DNA of 64,000 bases from Streptomyces parvus (GCF_032121415.1 NZ_CP135079.1:2356001-2420000), one strand, 5' to 3'. Shown: positions 40,654 through 49,733, numbered from the stretch's first letter. Notes: generated by a model not told the origin, from the sequence alone. Numbers and translations are program-made.

Positions 40654-41421
40654 TCAGGCGAACTGGTCGAATCCCATCTTGGCCACCATTCCGGTGACCA
40701 CGAGCACGAGGACGATGCGGACGAATCCGGATCCCCTTTTCATGGCGGTGCGCGACCCGATCATCGCGCCCGCGATGTTCCCCACGGCCATTCCGAGACC
40801 GAGGGCCCACAGGACGTTTCCCTGCCAGGCGAAGACCGCGAGGGCCCCCAGGTTGGAGGAGGCGTTGATCACCTTCGCCATGGCCGCGCTTTCCAGGAAC
40901 TGTGTCGCCAGGAGCGTGGTGAAGGAAATGATGAGGAAGGTGCCGACGCCGGGTCCGAAGACCCCGTCGTAGAAACCGATGCCGACACCCGCGATGAGGA
41001 TAGCCGTATTGCGGCGGCGCGGGGTGACGACGGTGTTCCGCTGCTGGACCCCGAAGCTGGGCCTGAAGGCCACGAAGAGCGCCACGGTGATGAGCAGGCC
41101 CATGATGACGGGCCGGAAGTAGGTCGTGGGAACGCTCGACGCGGACAACGCGCCGAGCGCGCCGAAGGGGACCGCGAGTCCGGCGGCCGGCAGCAGGACC
41201 GAACGGTCCAGCTCGGTGCGCCGCTGGTACATGTACGCGGCGGTCGCGGTTCCCATGACCGCCGCGATCTTGTTCGTGCCCAGCGCCACCGCCGGCGAAT
41301 ACTGGGGGAAGGCCAGCAGGAGCACCGGGATGAGCAGCACCCCGCCACCACCGACGACCGCATCCACCCAGCCGGCCGCCGTCGCGGCCGCGAGCAGGCC
41401 GAGCACTTCGTACAGTTCCAC
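40654..41421 (-). CDS. TSUP (TauE/SafE)-family transporter
   Basis: 255 residues, about eight membrane helices. Two TSUP halves are visible: GWVDAVVGGGGVLLIPVLLL with LGTNKIAAVMGTATAAY in the N-terminal half, and GVGIGFYDGVFGPGVGTFLI with VINASSNLGALAVF in the C-terminal half. The family exports sulfite, sulfoacetate and other organic anions. It lies 59 bp after the oxygenase gene and 80 bp before the oxidase, so it probably moves an intermediate or product of this block. Confidence 0.9.
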   Translation of the reverse strand: MELYEVLGLLAAATAAGWVDAVVGGGGVLLIPVLLLAFPQYSPAVALGTNKIAAVMGTATAAYMYQRRTELDRSVLLPAAGLAVPFGALGALSASSVPTTYFRPVIMGLLITVALFVAFRPSFGVQQRNTVVTPRRRNTAILIAGVGIGFYDGVFGPGVGTFLIISFTTLLATQFLESAAMAKVINASSNLGALAVFAWQGNVLWALGLGMAVGNIAGAMIGSRTAMKRGSGFVRIVLVLVVTGMVAKMGFDQFA

Positions 41422-41480
41422 TCTTCCTCATTCACGTGACGTGGCCCCGGCTCCCGGGGCCGGGTGCTGCCGCCGCCGGG

Positions 41481-42470
41481 TCAGACGACCCCGCGGATCT
41501 CCGTCATCGCCGGCAGTACGCGCGGGTGCCGCATCATGCGCTGGGCCCACAGCGGGGCGGATCGCAGGGAGTAGAAGCGGCGCAGCCAGCGGTCCTGGCC
41601 GTCGTAGCGGGGGGTGAACGCGGTGCGGCCGTGGACGACGACGTGGTTGTCCAGGACGACGAGGTCGCCCGGTGCGAGCACCAGGTCGCGGCAGACCCGC
41701 TCCAGCGCCGTGGCCAGGGAGCGCAGCGCGGCCCGCGCCTGCGGGTGATCGCCCTGCGTGTTGTGCGAGTTGAAGCGCATGAACGGGCGGTCCGCCGGGC
41801 CGAAGATCACCGGATGCGGACCGGCCGATGGGCGGGGGCCGGTGGTGTTCCGGGTGAAGGAGGTCGGATACAGGCTGTGGAACTGCGGCTTCCGCAGCTC
41901 GGCCACCTCGTCGTCCGTCAGCAGCGGCAGTGCGTCGCGCACGGAGGAGACGCGCGTCGCGGCGAGCTGCTCGTGGTCCTGGCGCAGGCAGAGCAGACCC
42001 AGGTAGTCGGGGCGGAGCGGATGGTGCACGTTCTCGGTGTGGAAGTCGAAGGCGACCGATCCGCTGTTCTCGATCCGGTCCTCCTCGCCGCGTACGGGAT
42101 GGACGTCATGGAAGAGCGCACCGGATTTCTCGTCCTGATAGCCGGTGAGCGAGCCGAGGAGGTCCGCGACGAGCATGAGTGTTCCGTTGGTCGGGTGGCC
42201 GTCGAGGATATGAGCCTCGTGCGCCTGCGGAGTCTTCGGCAATTCGCCCACCGAAACTCCACGGAGTATGCAGTATCCACTGGATTCCGTGTCCGAACCG
42301 AAATCGAGGACCATTTTGCGCATCCCGTCCGGGAGATCCATGAGGAGTCCCGAGACAACGATGGGTACCGAGTCCGACAAGCGTGCGGCGAGTGCGGACA
42401 GCTCACTCACCTTCTCCGCCTCGGACTCGCTTAATCGGTACTGATTCAGAGCCTGGGCAAGCATTCCCAT
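41481..42470 (-). CDS. Clavaminate-synthase-like Fe(II)/2-oxoglutarate oxygenase
   Basis: 329 residues. The iron facial triad is visible: HTE in VAFDFHTENVHHP and the distal His in LDNHVVVHGRTAF, followed by the 2-oxoglutarate-binding Arg in DRWLRRFYSLR. The architecture (SLTGYQDEKSGALFHDVHP, RFNSHNTQGDHPQ) is that of the clavaminate synthase/AsnO/VioC group, which hydroxylates C-beta or C-gamma of free amino acids such as Arg, Asn, Orn and Lys. First gene of the block, with ATG 42470 after GTGAGGG and a good promoter at 42517-42546. The substrate cannot be assigned. Confidence 0.9.
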   Translation of the reverse strand: MGMLAQALNQYRLSESEAEKVSELSALAARLSDSVPIVVSGLLMDLPDGMRKMVLDFGSDTESSGYCILRGVSVGELPKTPQAHEAHILDGHPTNGTLMLVADLLGSLTGYQDEKSGALFHDVHPVRGEEDRIENSGSVAFDFHTENVHHPLRPDYLGLLCLRQDHEQLAATRVSSVRDALPLLTDDEVAELRKPQFHSLYPTSFTRNTTGPRPSAGPHPVIFGPADRPFMRFNSHNTQGDHPQARAALRSLATALERVCRDLVLAPGDLVVLDNHVVVHGRTAFTPRYDGQDRWLRRFYSLRSAPLWAQRMMRHPRVLPAMTEIRGVV

Positions 42471-42516
42471 AATCCCTCACCGATTCCCGAATGCAGGGTT
42501 GATCATTACGGTGAAA

Positions 42517-42546
42517 AACGTATCCCGCGCCGATTCTTTCCGTCAA
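42517..42546 (-). promoter_or_regulatory. Sigma70-type promoter of the five-gene oxygenase block
   Basis: On the minus strand TTGACG (42546-42541) and TACGTT (42522-42517) are separated by 18 bp. This is within unusually AT-rich sequence (42500-42660) about 50-70 bp before the oxygenase ATG. Confidence 0.6.
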
Positions 42547-42628
42547 CAATCGCTTTCGGACAGTGACATCCCAAGTTAACGGGTCGGGCATTTACCAGAT
42601 AGCGATCGAATGATTTTATTCTGCGATA

Positions 42629-42646
42629 AAAATGCCCAAAATGCCC
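42629..42646. repeat. Direct repeat upstream of the oxygenase promoter
   Basis: AAAATGCCC occurs twice back-to-back (42629-42637 and 42638-42646), about 85 bp upstream of the -35 box. It could be an activator site; no regulator gene lies in the block. Confidence 0.4.
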
Positions 42647-42736
42647 CACGCGGTAAGGAGTGCGGGCACGGTTGCCTCTTCCTGTTCACCGGGCTGAGCT
42701 GCCTCTACGGCGCAGGATGACGGGGAGATGAACAGC

Positions 42737-42763
42737 CCAAAACGCCCCGTCAGGCGTTTTTGG
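42737..42763. terminator. Hairpin with A/T-rich arms
   Basis: CCCAAAACGCC and GGCGTTTTTGG flank CCGTCA. The T-run at the 3' end fits a terminator on the plus strand, but no plus-strand gene is seen just upstream, so its role is unclear. The remainder of 42650-43025 holds no gene. Confidence 0.45.
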
Positions 42764-43025
42764 CACCCGCTTCCCGGCACCCGCGGGCGGCACTCGGAGC
42801 CGGTTTCGCGCCATCCGGACCGTGGGAGGCGGGATGGCGCATCGCGTGAGGGGGGTCACATGTCGCCGTGCTGCCGCGGGGTCGGCCCCCGCGTGACCCG
42901 GCGGCCGCTTCCATCCGGAACCCCCGCCCCCGCCCCCCACCGCCCTCCAGCCGCGCCGCCCCGAACGCTAGCCTCGTCATCAGTACCGAACCACAGAAGT
43001 ACCGACAGGCAGCTCACAGGAAGCG

Positions 43026-43373
43026 ATGGTGGCGGCGATGGCGAAGGTCCCGGCAGCGGCGGTGGCGGCGAGCGGGCTCGTCGGGGGTTACGGCGTCGCG
43101 CGGTGGACCAGGAAGCGACCGCTCGGCGGTGTCGCGCTCGCCGCCGCCGGGTCGCTGGCCGCGTACGAGTGGAACCGCCAGGCCGGGCCGCGGGCCGCCG
43201 CCGGGCTGAGCCTCGCCTATGTCGCCGCCTTCGCCGGGTCGCATCCGCTCGCCAAGAAGGTCGGCGCCTGGCCCGCCGTGTTCGCCGCCGCGGGCGGCGT
43301 GGCCGCCGCCTCCTGGGCGGTCACGCGGCGGGCCTCCGCCCCTCAGCCCCCCAGCGCGTGCGACACCGTGTAG
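43026..43373 (+). CDS. Small hydrophobic membrane protein of unknown function
   Basis: 115 residues with three or four short hydrophobic segments (AAAVAASGLVGGYGVA, GGVALAAAGSLAAYEW, AAAGLSLAYVAAFAG, WPAVFAAAGGVAAASWAV). ATG 43026 lies 2 nt after AGGAAG; ATG 43038 is an alternative. The 3' end overlaps the convergent DUF445 gene by 31 bp. No family recognised. Confidence 0.65.
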   Translation: MVAAMAKVPAAAVAASGLVGGYGVARWTRKRPLGGVALAAAGSLAAYEWNRQAGPRAAAGLSLAYVAAFAGSHPLAKKVGAWPAVFAAAGGVAAASWAVTRRASAPQPPSACDTV

Positions 43374-44794
43374 ATCGCCAGACCCGCCAGCGCGCCCACC
43401 ACCGTGCCGTTGATGCGGATGAACTGGAGGTCGCGGCCGATGTGCGCCTCGATCTTCTTCGAGGTCTGGTCCGCGTCCCAGCCCGCCACCGTCTCGCTGA
43501 TCAGCGAGGTGATCTCCGTGCGGTACGTCGTCACCACGTACACCGCCGCGTCCTCCAGCCAGCCGTCCAGTTTGCCCTGGAGCCGTTCGTCGTTCGCCAG
43601 CCTCGCTCCCAGCGACATCAGCGAGGCGCGCGCCCGCAGCCGCAGTTCGCTGCGCTCGTCCTCCGCCGCCGAGAGGATCATCGTGCGGACGGAGGACCAC
43701 GCCGAGGCGATGACGTCCTGGACCTCGCTCCGGCCCAGGACCTCCGACTTCAGGCGCTCCACCCGGGCCCGGGTGTCGGCGTCGGTCTGGAGGTCGGCCG
43801 CGAAGTCGGTCAGGAACGTGTCGATCGAGCCGCGCGCCGGGTGCTCCGGCATGTCCCGCATCTCCGTGACGAACCGCAGCAGTTCCTTGTAGACCCGCTC
43901 CCCCACCCGCTTGTCCACGAACCTCGGCGTCCAACCGGGGGCCCCGCCCTGCACCGCGTTCATCACCGAATCGCCGTGCTCCACCAGCCAGTCGTGCGCC
44001 CGTACGCAGATGAGGTCGACGACCTTGCGGTGGCCGCCGTCCGTGACGACCCTCTCCAGCATCTTGCCGAGGCCGGGGCCGACCTCCACCGCGTCCGCCC
44101 GCCGGGTGATCGCCTCGCCGACCACCGCCTGGACGTCGGAGTCCCGAAGGACCGTCAGCGCACCGCGCAGCGCCGTCGCCAGCTCGGCGGTGACCCGGTC
44201 GGCGTGGGCCGGCTCCGCGAGCCACACACCGAGCCGCCGGCCGACCCCCAGAGCGTGAATTCGGTCACGAATGACGTCTCCGGAGAGAAAGTTCTCGCCA
44301 ACGAAGGAACCGAGGGACTGTCCTAGCTGATCCTTCTTGGTGGGGATGATGGCCGTGTGCGGAATGGGCAGACCCAGCGGGCGCCGGAAGAGCGCCGTGA
44401 CGGCGAACCAGTCCGCCAGCGCGCCCACCATCCCCGCCTCGGCAGCCGCTGCGACGTAGCCCGGCCAGCCCCCCACGCCTGAGTTCTTCGCCCAGGTGGC
44501 CAGGACGTAGACGATCGCGACGAGCAGAAGGAGGCCGGTCGCCGTGAGTTTCATGCGCCGTACGCCCCGCTGCTTCTCCTCGTCGGCGGCGGTGTACGCG
44601 AACGAGGCCAGCGGGCCCGCCCCCGGCTCCCGCGTCCGCCCCGGCGGCAGCACCGATCGCGCCGATGCCGGGACCTCCGGCGCCTGCTCCGCGTCCTTCT
44701 GCACCGCGTCCCCGTCCTGCCCCTGCTCGCCGGATCCGGTCCGTTCCATCCGCTCCACCCGTCCGCGTACGCCTCGCCCCCGTGACGTACGCAT
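43343..44794 (-). CDS. DUF445-family membrane protein
   Basis: 483 residues. A ~75-residue charged tail precedes the first helix TGLLLLVAIVYVLATW. The DUF445 signature GYVAAAAEAGMVGALADWFA then VTALFRRPLGLPIPHTAIIP follows, with a long helical cytoplasmic region and a C-terminal helix (INGTVVGALAGLAIYTVSHA). The family is widespread and of unknown function, sometimes linked to envelope stress. ATG 44794 has GGAGG 8 nt upstream. Divergent from the SGNH hydrolase gene. Confidence 0.9.
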   Translation of the reverse strand: MRTSRGRGVRGRVERMERTGSGEQGQDGDAVQKDAEQAPEVPASARSVLPPGRTREPGAGPLASFAYTAADEEKQRGVRRMKLTATGLLLLVAIVYVLATWAKNSGVGGWPGYVAAAAEAGMVGALADWFAVTALFRRPLGLPIPHTAIIPTKKDQLGQSLGSFVGENFLSGDVIRDRIHALGVGRRLGVWLAEPAHADRVTAELATALRGALTVLRDSDVQAVVGEAITRRADAVEVGPGLGKMLERVVTDGGHRKVVDLICVRAHDWLVEHGDSVMNAVQGGAPGWTPRFVDKRVGERVYKELLRFVTEMRDMPEHPARGSIDTFLTDFAADLQTDADTRARVERLKSEVLGRSEVQDVIASAWSSVRTMILSAAEDERSELRLRARASLMSLGARLANDERLQGKLDGWLEDAAVYVVTTYRTEITSLISETVAGWDADQTSKKIEAHIGRDLQFIRINGTVVGALAGLAIYTVSHALGG

Positions 44795-44891
44795 TGTCCC
44801 TACCTCCCCTACTCCCGGGCCGCATGTGGAGTTCCCGACGGCCTGTCGCATCATGGGACCAGCACGATCATCACAAGGAGAACCACCGCAC

Positions 44892-46139
44892 ATGCCAAGG
44901 CGCCAGGGGTATGCCCTGCTCATCGCCCTAGTGGCGGGCACCGCCGCGCTCGCCGCCGCCGTCGCCTTCGCAACGACGCTGCTCTCCGGCCCCGGGGCGA
45001 CGCCGCTGCCGCCCGCCGAGACCCAGGCGGCGGCCCGTAATCCGGTCGCCCCCGCCACCTCGGGCGGCTCGTGGGTCGCCACCTGGACCGCCGCGCCCGT
45101 CGGCGCCGAGAAGGGCACCGAGGGCGGGCTCCCCGGGCGCACCGTCCGTAACGTCGTGCACACCAGCATCGGCGGGGACGTCGCCCGGATCACGCTGTCC
45201 AACCTCTTCGGCACGACCCCCCTGGTCGTCGACCAAGCCACCGTCAACACCCGGCCGGTGACCTTCAAGGGCGCCGGGACCGTCACCGTCGCCGCGGGCG
45301 GACGGGCCGTCAGCGACCCGGTCACCGTGCCGGTCGCCCCCGACTCCGACCTCCAGGTCAGCTTCCGTACCCCGCGGGGCGGCGGGCCGGTCACGTACCA
45401 CGGCTACACCCACCAGACCTCGTTCCTGATCGACGAACGCTCCACCGCCACCACCAGCAACTGGCGCTATCTGACCGCCGTGGACGTCCGCAGCGAGCGG
45501 GCGCTCGGCGCGGTCGTCGCCTTCGGGGACTCCCTGACCGCAGGCAGCGGCTCCACCACCGACGCCAACGCCCGCTGGCCCGACGTCCTCGCCGACCGGC
45601 TGGGCGGCCGGTACGGGGTCGCCAACGCGGGCATCGCGGGCAACCGGGTCGTGGGCATCGGCCGCGGCACCGGCGGCCAGTCGGGCACCGACCGGCTCGA
45701 CCGGGACGTCCTGGGGGTCGCCGGGGCCCGGACGGTCGTCGTGGCGCTCGGCATCAACGACGTACAGCAGTACCCCCAGGAGGCCGACCCCCAGCGCATC
45801 GTGGACAGCCTGCGCGCCCTCACCGACCGGGCGCACGCCCGCGGGCTCCGGGTCGTCGGCGCGACGCTCACCCCGTTCGAGGGCTTCGCCACCTGGACGC
45901 CCCAGCGCGACGCCGTGCGCCACGCGGTCAACGAGCAGATCCGGTCGGGCACGGTCTTCGACGCGTACGTCGACTTCGACGCGGCGGTACGCGACCCCGC
46001 CGCGCCGAACCGGCTCCTCGCCTCGTACGACTCCGGCGACCACCTGCACCTCAACGACGACGGGTACCGCGCGCTCGGCGACCGGGTGGACCTGAAATCC
46101 CTGGACCGGGACCGCGCGCCCCGGTCGGACGCGCTGTGA
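44892..46139 (+). CDS. Secreted SGNH/GDSL hydrolase (esterase)
   Basis: 415 residues. Signal peptide/anchor (GYALLIALVAGTAALAAAVA), an N-terminal beta-sandwich (GSWVATWTAAPVG to GYTHQTSFLID) and the SGNH domain: VVAFGDSLTAGSGS (Ser), AGIAGNRVV (Gly), VVALGINDVQQ (Asn) and SGDHLHLNDDGY (Asp-His). It hydrolyses esters of lipids or polysaccharides outside the cell. ATG 44892 with AAGGAG 11 nt upstream. Confidence 0.92.
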   Translation: MPRRQGYALLIALVAGTAALAAAVAFATTLLSGPGATPLPPAETQAAARNPVAPATSGGSWVATWTAAPVGAEKGTEGGLPGRTVRNVVHTSIGGDVARITLSNLFGTTPLVVDQATVNTRPVTFKGAGTVTVAAGGRAVSDPVTVPVAPDSDLQVSFRTPRGGGPVTYHGYTHQTSFLIDERSTATTSNWRYLTAVDVRSERALGAVVAFGDSLTAGSGSTTDANARWPDVLADRLGGRYGVANAGIAGNRVVGIGRGTGGQSGTDRLDRDVLGVAGARTVVVALGINDVQQYPQEADPQRIVDSLRALTDRAHARGLRVVGATLTPFEGFATWTPQRDAVRHAVNEQIRSGTVFDAYVDFDAAVRDPAAPNRLLASYDSGDHLHLNDDGYRALGDRVDLKSLDRDRAPRSDAL

Positions 46140-46164
46140 CCCGCTGAGGAGAGCCGAAAGGGCC

Positions 46165-46890
46165 TTAGAGCTTCTTGCGGCCGCCGCCGTCGTCCGGGCC
46201 CTCCAGCTCGCGTCGGCGGCGCGCCTCCAGCTCCGCCTCCTTCGCCTCCTTCAGCCGGCGGCGCTCCGCCTTCGTCCGCTTGCGCTCCACCCCGACGCCG
46301 CCCATCAGGGCGAATCCGGTGATGCGCACCCGCGGGGAGTCGGGGGCGATCTCGCCGTCCTCGTTGGAGCCCTCGCCGAAGCCGCCCATGATGCCGATGC
46401 CCCGGACCTCGACGTTCAGCTCCGGCGGCGCGGTCACATGGATGCCGCCCATGATCGTGAAGCACCGGATCACGGTCTCGCGGTCCTCGAAGTGCGCCTC
46501 GCGCAGATCGATCTCGCCGCCGCCCCACATCGCGAACGCGGTGAACTTCCGGGCCACCGTCCAGCGGCCCTTCCGGTTGAAGCCGCCCCAGAGGGCGAAC
46601 CCGCCCGTGGAGGTCGCGGGGCCGCCGATCCGCGCGGGCCAGTTCGCGGTGGAACCCCCCAGGGGGGCGGGCGCGGACGAGCCGACCGGAGCGACCGCCG
46701 AGCCCGGCGTCGGCAGGTCCTGGACCAGAGGCTCCAACTCCCCGTGCGTACGGGCCTGGTAGGCCTTTTCGAGGCGCTGGTCGAACTCGTCCATATCCAG
46801 TCGGCCCTCGGCCACGGCCTCGCGCAGCAGTTCCGCGATCCGCTCGCGCTCGGCATCGGAGGCACGCATGTCCGGACGTTCACTTGTCAT
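46165..46890 (-). CDS. DUF1707 and LiaF-like (cell-wall-active antibiotic response) protein
   Basis: 241 residues. The N-terminus MRASDAERERIAELLREAVA with EGRLDMDEFDQRLEKAYQAR is the DUF1707 domain. A central region with repeated beta-strand turns (RKFTAFAMWGGGEIDLREAH, VIRCFTIMGGIHV, GIGIMGGFG, GFALMGGVGV) resembles the LiaF C-terminal beta-helix. The basic tail ERRRLKEAKEAELEARRRR is probably a coiled coil. No membrane helix is present. Likely a cytosolic envelope-stress adaptor; not established. The start could also be the ATG eight codons downstream. Confidence 0.85.
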   Translation of the reverse strand: MTSERPDMRASDAERERIAELLREAVAEGRLDMDEFDQRLEKAYQARTHGELEPLVQDLPTPGSAVAPVGSSAPAPLGGSTANWPARIGGPATSTGGFALWGGFNRKGRWTVARKFTAFAMWGGGEIDLREAHFEDRETVIRCFTIMGGIHVTAPPELNVEVRGIGIMGGFGEGSNEDGEIAPDSPRVRITGFALMGGVGVERKRTKAERRRLKEAKEAELEARRRRELEGPDDGGGRKKL

Positions 46891-47006
46891 ACCGCGCACC
46901 CTATTGAACGCAGCCGTTCCCGGCACAGACCCGCAGGCCCACGACCTGCGCGCGCCGCCCGGGCAGGACCCACGAGGGGCCCCTCGGGCAGGCCCCCGAG
47001 GGACCC

Positions 47007-47993
47007 CTACGGCGTCGACTCGTACATCCTCGCGATCACGGCCTCGATGTCCGGCTCCCGTACCGACAGGTCGACCAGCGGGTAGTCCGCGGCGATCCGC
47101 GCCACCAGCGGCGCCGCCGACGCCGCTGCCGGGAACGCCAGCCACTGGCGCGGGCCCTCCACCTTGACCACGCGCAGGGCGGGTTGCGCTCCTCCGTCCG
47201 CCGACTCAAACCGGATCGGGGGCAGTTCGCTCTCCAGGTCCACCACGAGCATGCGTTCGCTCTCGCCCACCTCGTGGAGGCCCGTCAGCGAACCGTCGTA
47301 CATCAGACGGCCGTGGTCGATCACCATCACCCGGCCGCACAGCTGCTCGATGTCGGTGAGGTCGTGCGTCGTCAGCAGGACCGTCGTCCCGCGCTCGGCG
47401 TTCAACTCCTGCAGGAACTGCCGCACCCTGGCCTTGGAGATCACGTCGAGACCGATCGTCGGCTCGTCCAGGTACAGCACCTCCGGATCGTGCAGCAGCG
47501 CCGCCGCGATGTCGCCGCGCATCCGCTGCCCCAGCGAGAGCTGCCGTACGGGGACCTCCAACAGCGCGCCGAGGTCGAGGAGTTCGACACAGCGCTCCAG
47601 GTTCTCCCGATAGCGCCGGTCCGGGATGCGGTACATGCGGTGCATCAGCCGGTACGAGTCGCGCAGCGGCAGGTCCCACCAGAGGGTCGTGCGCTGGCCG
47701 AAGACGACGCCGATGCGGTGCGCCAGGCGGGTACGTTCGCGGGAGGGGTCGATGCCCGCGACGCGCAGCCGGCCGCCGCTGGGGGTGAGGATGCCCGTCA
47801 GCATCTTGATCGTGGTCGACTTCCCGGCGCCGTTCGGGCCGATGTAGCCGACCATCTCGCCGCGCGCGACCCGGAAGCTGATCCCGTCCACGGCCCGCAC
47901 CTCGTGGCGCTCCCGGCGCAGCAGGCCCGCCCGGCGGCGGACCTCGAAGACCTTCTCGACGCCGTCGAGGCTGATGAACCCGTCGTCCGCCAT
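47007..47993 (-). CDS. ABC transporter ATP-binding protein (ABC-2 exporter)
   Basis: 328 residues. Walker A GYIGPNGAGKSTTIKMLTG, Q-loop FGQRTTLWW, signature LSLGQRMRGDIA, Walker B VLYLDEPTIGLD and switch His in LLTTHDLTDIE are all intact. The ~60-residue C-terminal extension is typical of ATPases paired with ABC-2 permeases of the DrrA/viologen-exporter type. It lies 59 bp after the first of two permease genes, which are read in the same direction, so the three make one exporter. Substrate unknown. Confidence 0.93.
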   Translation of the reverse strand: MADDGFISLDGVEKVFEVRRRAGLLRRERHEVRAVDGISFRVARGEMVGYIGPNGAGKSTTIKMLTGILTPSGGRLRVAGIDPSRERTRLAHRIGVVFGQRTTLWWDLPLRDSYRLMHRMYRIPDRRYRENLERCVELLDLGALLEVPVRQLSLGQRMRGDIAAALLHDPEVLYLDEPTIGLDVISKARVRQFLQELNAERGTTVLLTTHDLTDIEQLCGRVMVIDHGRLMYDGSLTGLHEVGESERMLVVDLESELPPIRFESADGGAQPALRVVKVEGPRQWLAFPAAASAAPLVARIAADYPLVDLSVREPDIEAVIARMYESTP

Positions 47994-48052
47994 GTCCGTG
48001 CTCTCCCGCGTAGTCCCGTCCGACCCGGTCGGCTCCTGGTTCCTCTGGTTCC

Positions 48053-48940
48053 TCAACTGCCCGTGCTCCGGTAGGACCGCAGCCCCGCCCGCCATGCCAG
48101 GCCCGCGAGACCGCAGCAGCCCGCCGCCACCAGCGGCGGCAGGAAGGCCACCCACTGCGGCAGATCCACCGGGTACTGCCGCCCCAGCACGTACAGCGCG
48201 GGCAGCCAGCTCGCGAAGGCCAGCGGCACCACGAACGTCACGCCGCGCACCAGGTCCTTCGCGAAGACCGTGGGCGGGTACTGGAGCAGCGTCGTCCCGC
48301 CGTACGTGAAGGAGTTCTGCACCTCCGACGCGTCCTGCGCGACGAACTGGAACGCCGCTCCCGCTATGAACACCGCCCCGAAGATCGCCGCCCCGCTGAT
48401 GACCGTCATCGGCAGCAGCAGCATCTTCAGCGGCGTCCAGGCGATGTCGAGGGTGACGAGCGCGTAGCCGAGCACCAGCAGGCCCTGTGTGATCCGGCCC
48501 AGCCGGCGCAGCGCGAACCGGTCCGCCGCCACCTGCGCCAGTACCGGCACCGGGCGTACCAGCAGGGTGTCGAACGTCCCGTCCCGCACGCGGGAGCCGA
48601 CCCGGTCCATCGATCCCAGCAACAGGTCGCACACCCCGAACGCCGTCGCCGACAAGCCGTACAGCAGGGCGATCTCCGGCAGGGAGTAGCCGCCGAGCGC
48701 GTCGACATGCGTGAACATCAGCAGGATCGTCACGAAGTCGAAGGCCGTCACCGCGAGGTTCCCGAACAGAGTCATGGCGAACGAGGCCCGGTACGCCATC
48801 GTCGAGCGCACCCACATCGCCATGATCAGTCCGTACGCCCGGATGCCTTCCAGCGGCCGGGGCCGGTCCTCGAAGGCGAAGCCGGCCGGCTCCCGCTCCC
48901 GGTCCTCCGCGTCGGCCGGTGCCGCCACCGTGTCAGCCAC
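48053..48940 (-). CDS. ABC-2 type permease subunit 2
   Basis: 295 residues with six membrane segments after a charged N-terminus. Landmarks include AMWVRSTMAYRASFAMTLFG, DRVGSRVRDGTFDTLLVRPV and FTYGGTTLLQYPPTVFAKDL, the pattern of the second permease in ABC-2 pairs. GTG 48940 overlaps the end of the other permease gene by 8 bp, so translation is coupled. Confidence 0.9.
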   Translation of the reverse strand: MADTVAAPADAEDREREPAGFAFEDRPRPLEGIRAYGLIMAMWVRSTMAYRASFAMTLFGNLAVTAFDFVTILLMFTHVDALGGYSLPEIALLYGLSATAFGVCDLLLGSMDRVGSRVRDGTFDTLLVRPVPVLAQVAADRFALRRLGRITQGLLVLGYALVTLDIAWTPLKMLLLPMTVISGAAIFGAVFIAGAAFQFVAQDASEVQNSFTYGGTTLLQYPPTVFAKDLVRGVTFVVPLAFASWLPALYVLGRQYPVDLPQWVAFLPPLVAAGCCGLAGLAWRAGLRSYRSTGS

Positions 48941-49733
48941 CCTGCACCACCACTCTCCTGGTCGCCGCGGTCTGCAGCAGGCGCCCCGCCCCGAGCAGCA
49001 CGACGGCCCATCCGGCCTGGAACACGTACGCCCGTGCCAGCCCCCACCCGGTGTGCTTGCCGAGGAACACATCGGCCGGCACCTGGAGGAGCGAGGACCA
49101 CGGCAGGGCCCGCGCCACCTCGCCCAGCAGCCCGGGGAACAGGTTCAGCGGCAGCAGCATCCCGGAGAAGAACAGCCCCGCCAGCATCGCCATCTGCATC
49201 GCCCCCGCTCCGTCGAGCAGCCAGAACGCCGACATCGCGACCAGATAGCGGATCGCGAAGCTGACCACGACGCCCAGGAACACCGACAGCAGGAACGCCG
49301 GCCAGGTCCAGAGCGATCCCGGGAACGCCAGGTCGAAGGCGAGCGCCCCCAGGAACATCGGCACCACGCCGCGCCCCAGCAGGTGGAACGCGGCCCGGCC
49401 CAGGTCCGCCGCCAGCCACCACAGCTGGAGGTCGGCGGGCCGGTACAGGTCGACGGCGACGTCGCCCGTACGGATCCGCTCGACCAGCTCGCTCTCGAAC
49501 CCGCCGCCCATCAGGGCACTGGTCATCAGCAGGGCCTGGCCGAGCCAGACGTACGTCAGCGCCTGGGAGGTGTCGTAGCCGCCGAGCTGCGGACGTACGT
49601 CCCACAGGGCGGTGTAGGTGTACGCCATGATGAAGCCGAAGACGGTGTTGGTGAACACCCCCGCCGCCGTCGCCGTCCGGTAGGTGGCGTAGCGCCGGAA
49701 CCCGCCCGCCGCCACCACTGCGTACAGCCGCAC
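48933..49733 (-). CDS. ABC-2 type permease subunit 1
   Basis: 266 residues, six membrane segments. VRLYAVVAAGGFRRYATYRT leads into the first helix, and the central ELVERIRTGDVAVDLYRPAD is the usual cytoplasmic loop of this family. GTG 49733 is preferred: GGGGGAGAGGGGG lies just upstream and the product then begins like homologues. Upstream in-frame codons to 49898 would add a basic, unlike extension. First gene of the exporter operon. Confidence 0.88.
   Translation of the reverse strand: MRLYAVVAAGGFRRYATYRTATAAGVFTNTVFGFIMAYTYTALWDVRPQLGGYDTSQALTYVWLGQALLMTSALMGGGFESELVERIRTGDVAVDLYRPADLQLWWLAADLGRAAFHLLGRGVVPMFLGALAFDLAFPGSLWTWPAFLLSVFLGVVVSFAIRYLVAMSAFWLLDGAGAMQMAMLAGLFFSGMLLPLNLFPGLLGEVARALPWSSLLQVPADVFLGKHTGWGLARAYVFQAGWAVVLLGAGRLLQTAATRRVVVQGG

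Noticed and set aside
36697..42470. Hydroxyphenylglycine biosynthesis set
   Set aside because: An Hmo-like oxidase and an aminotransferase are present, but no HmaS and no NRPS; the oxygenase is of the clavaminate type. Only the family resemblance holds.
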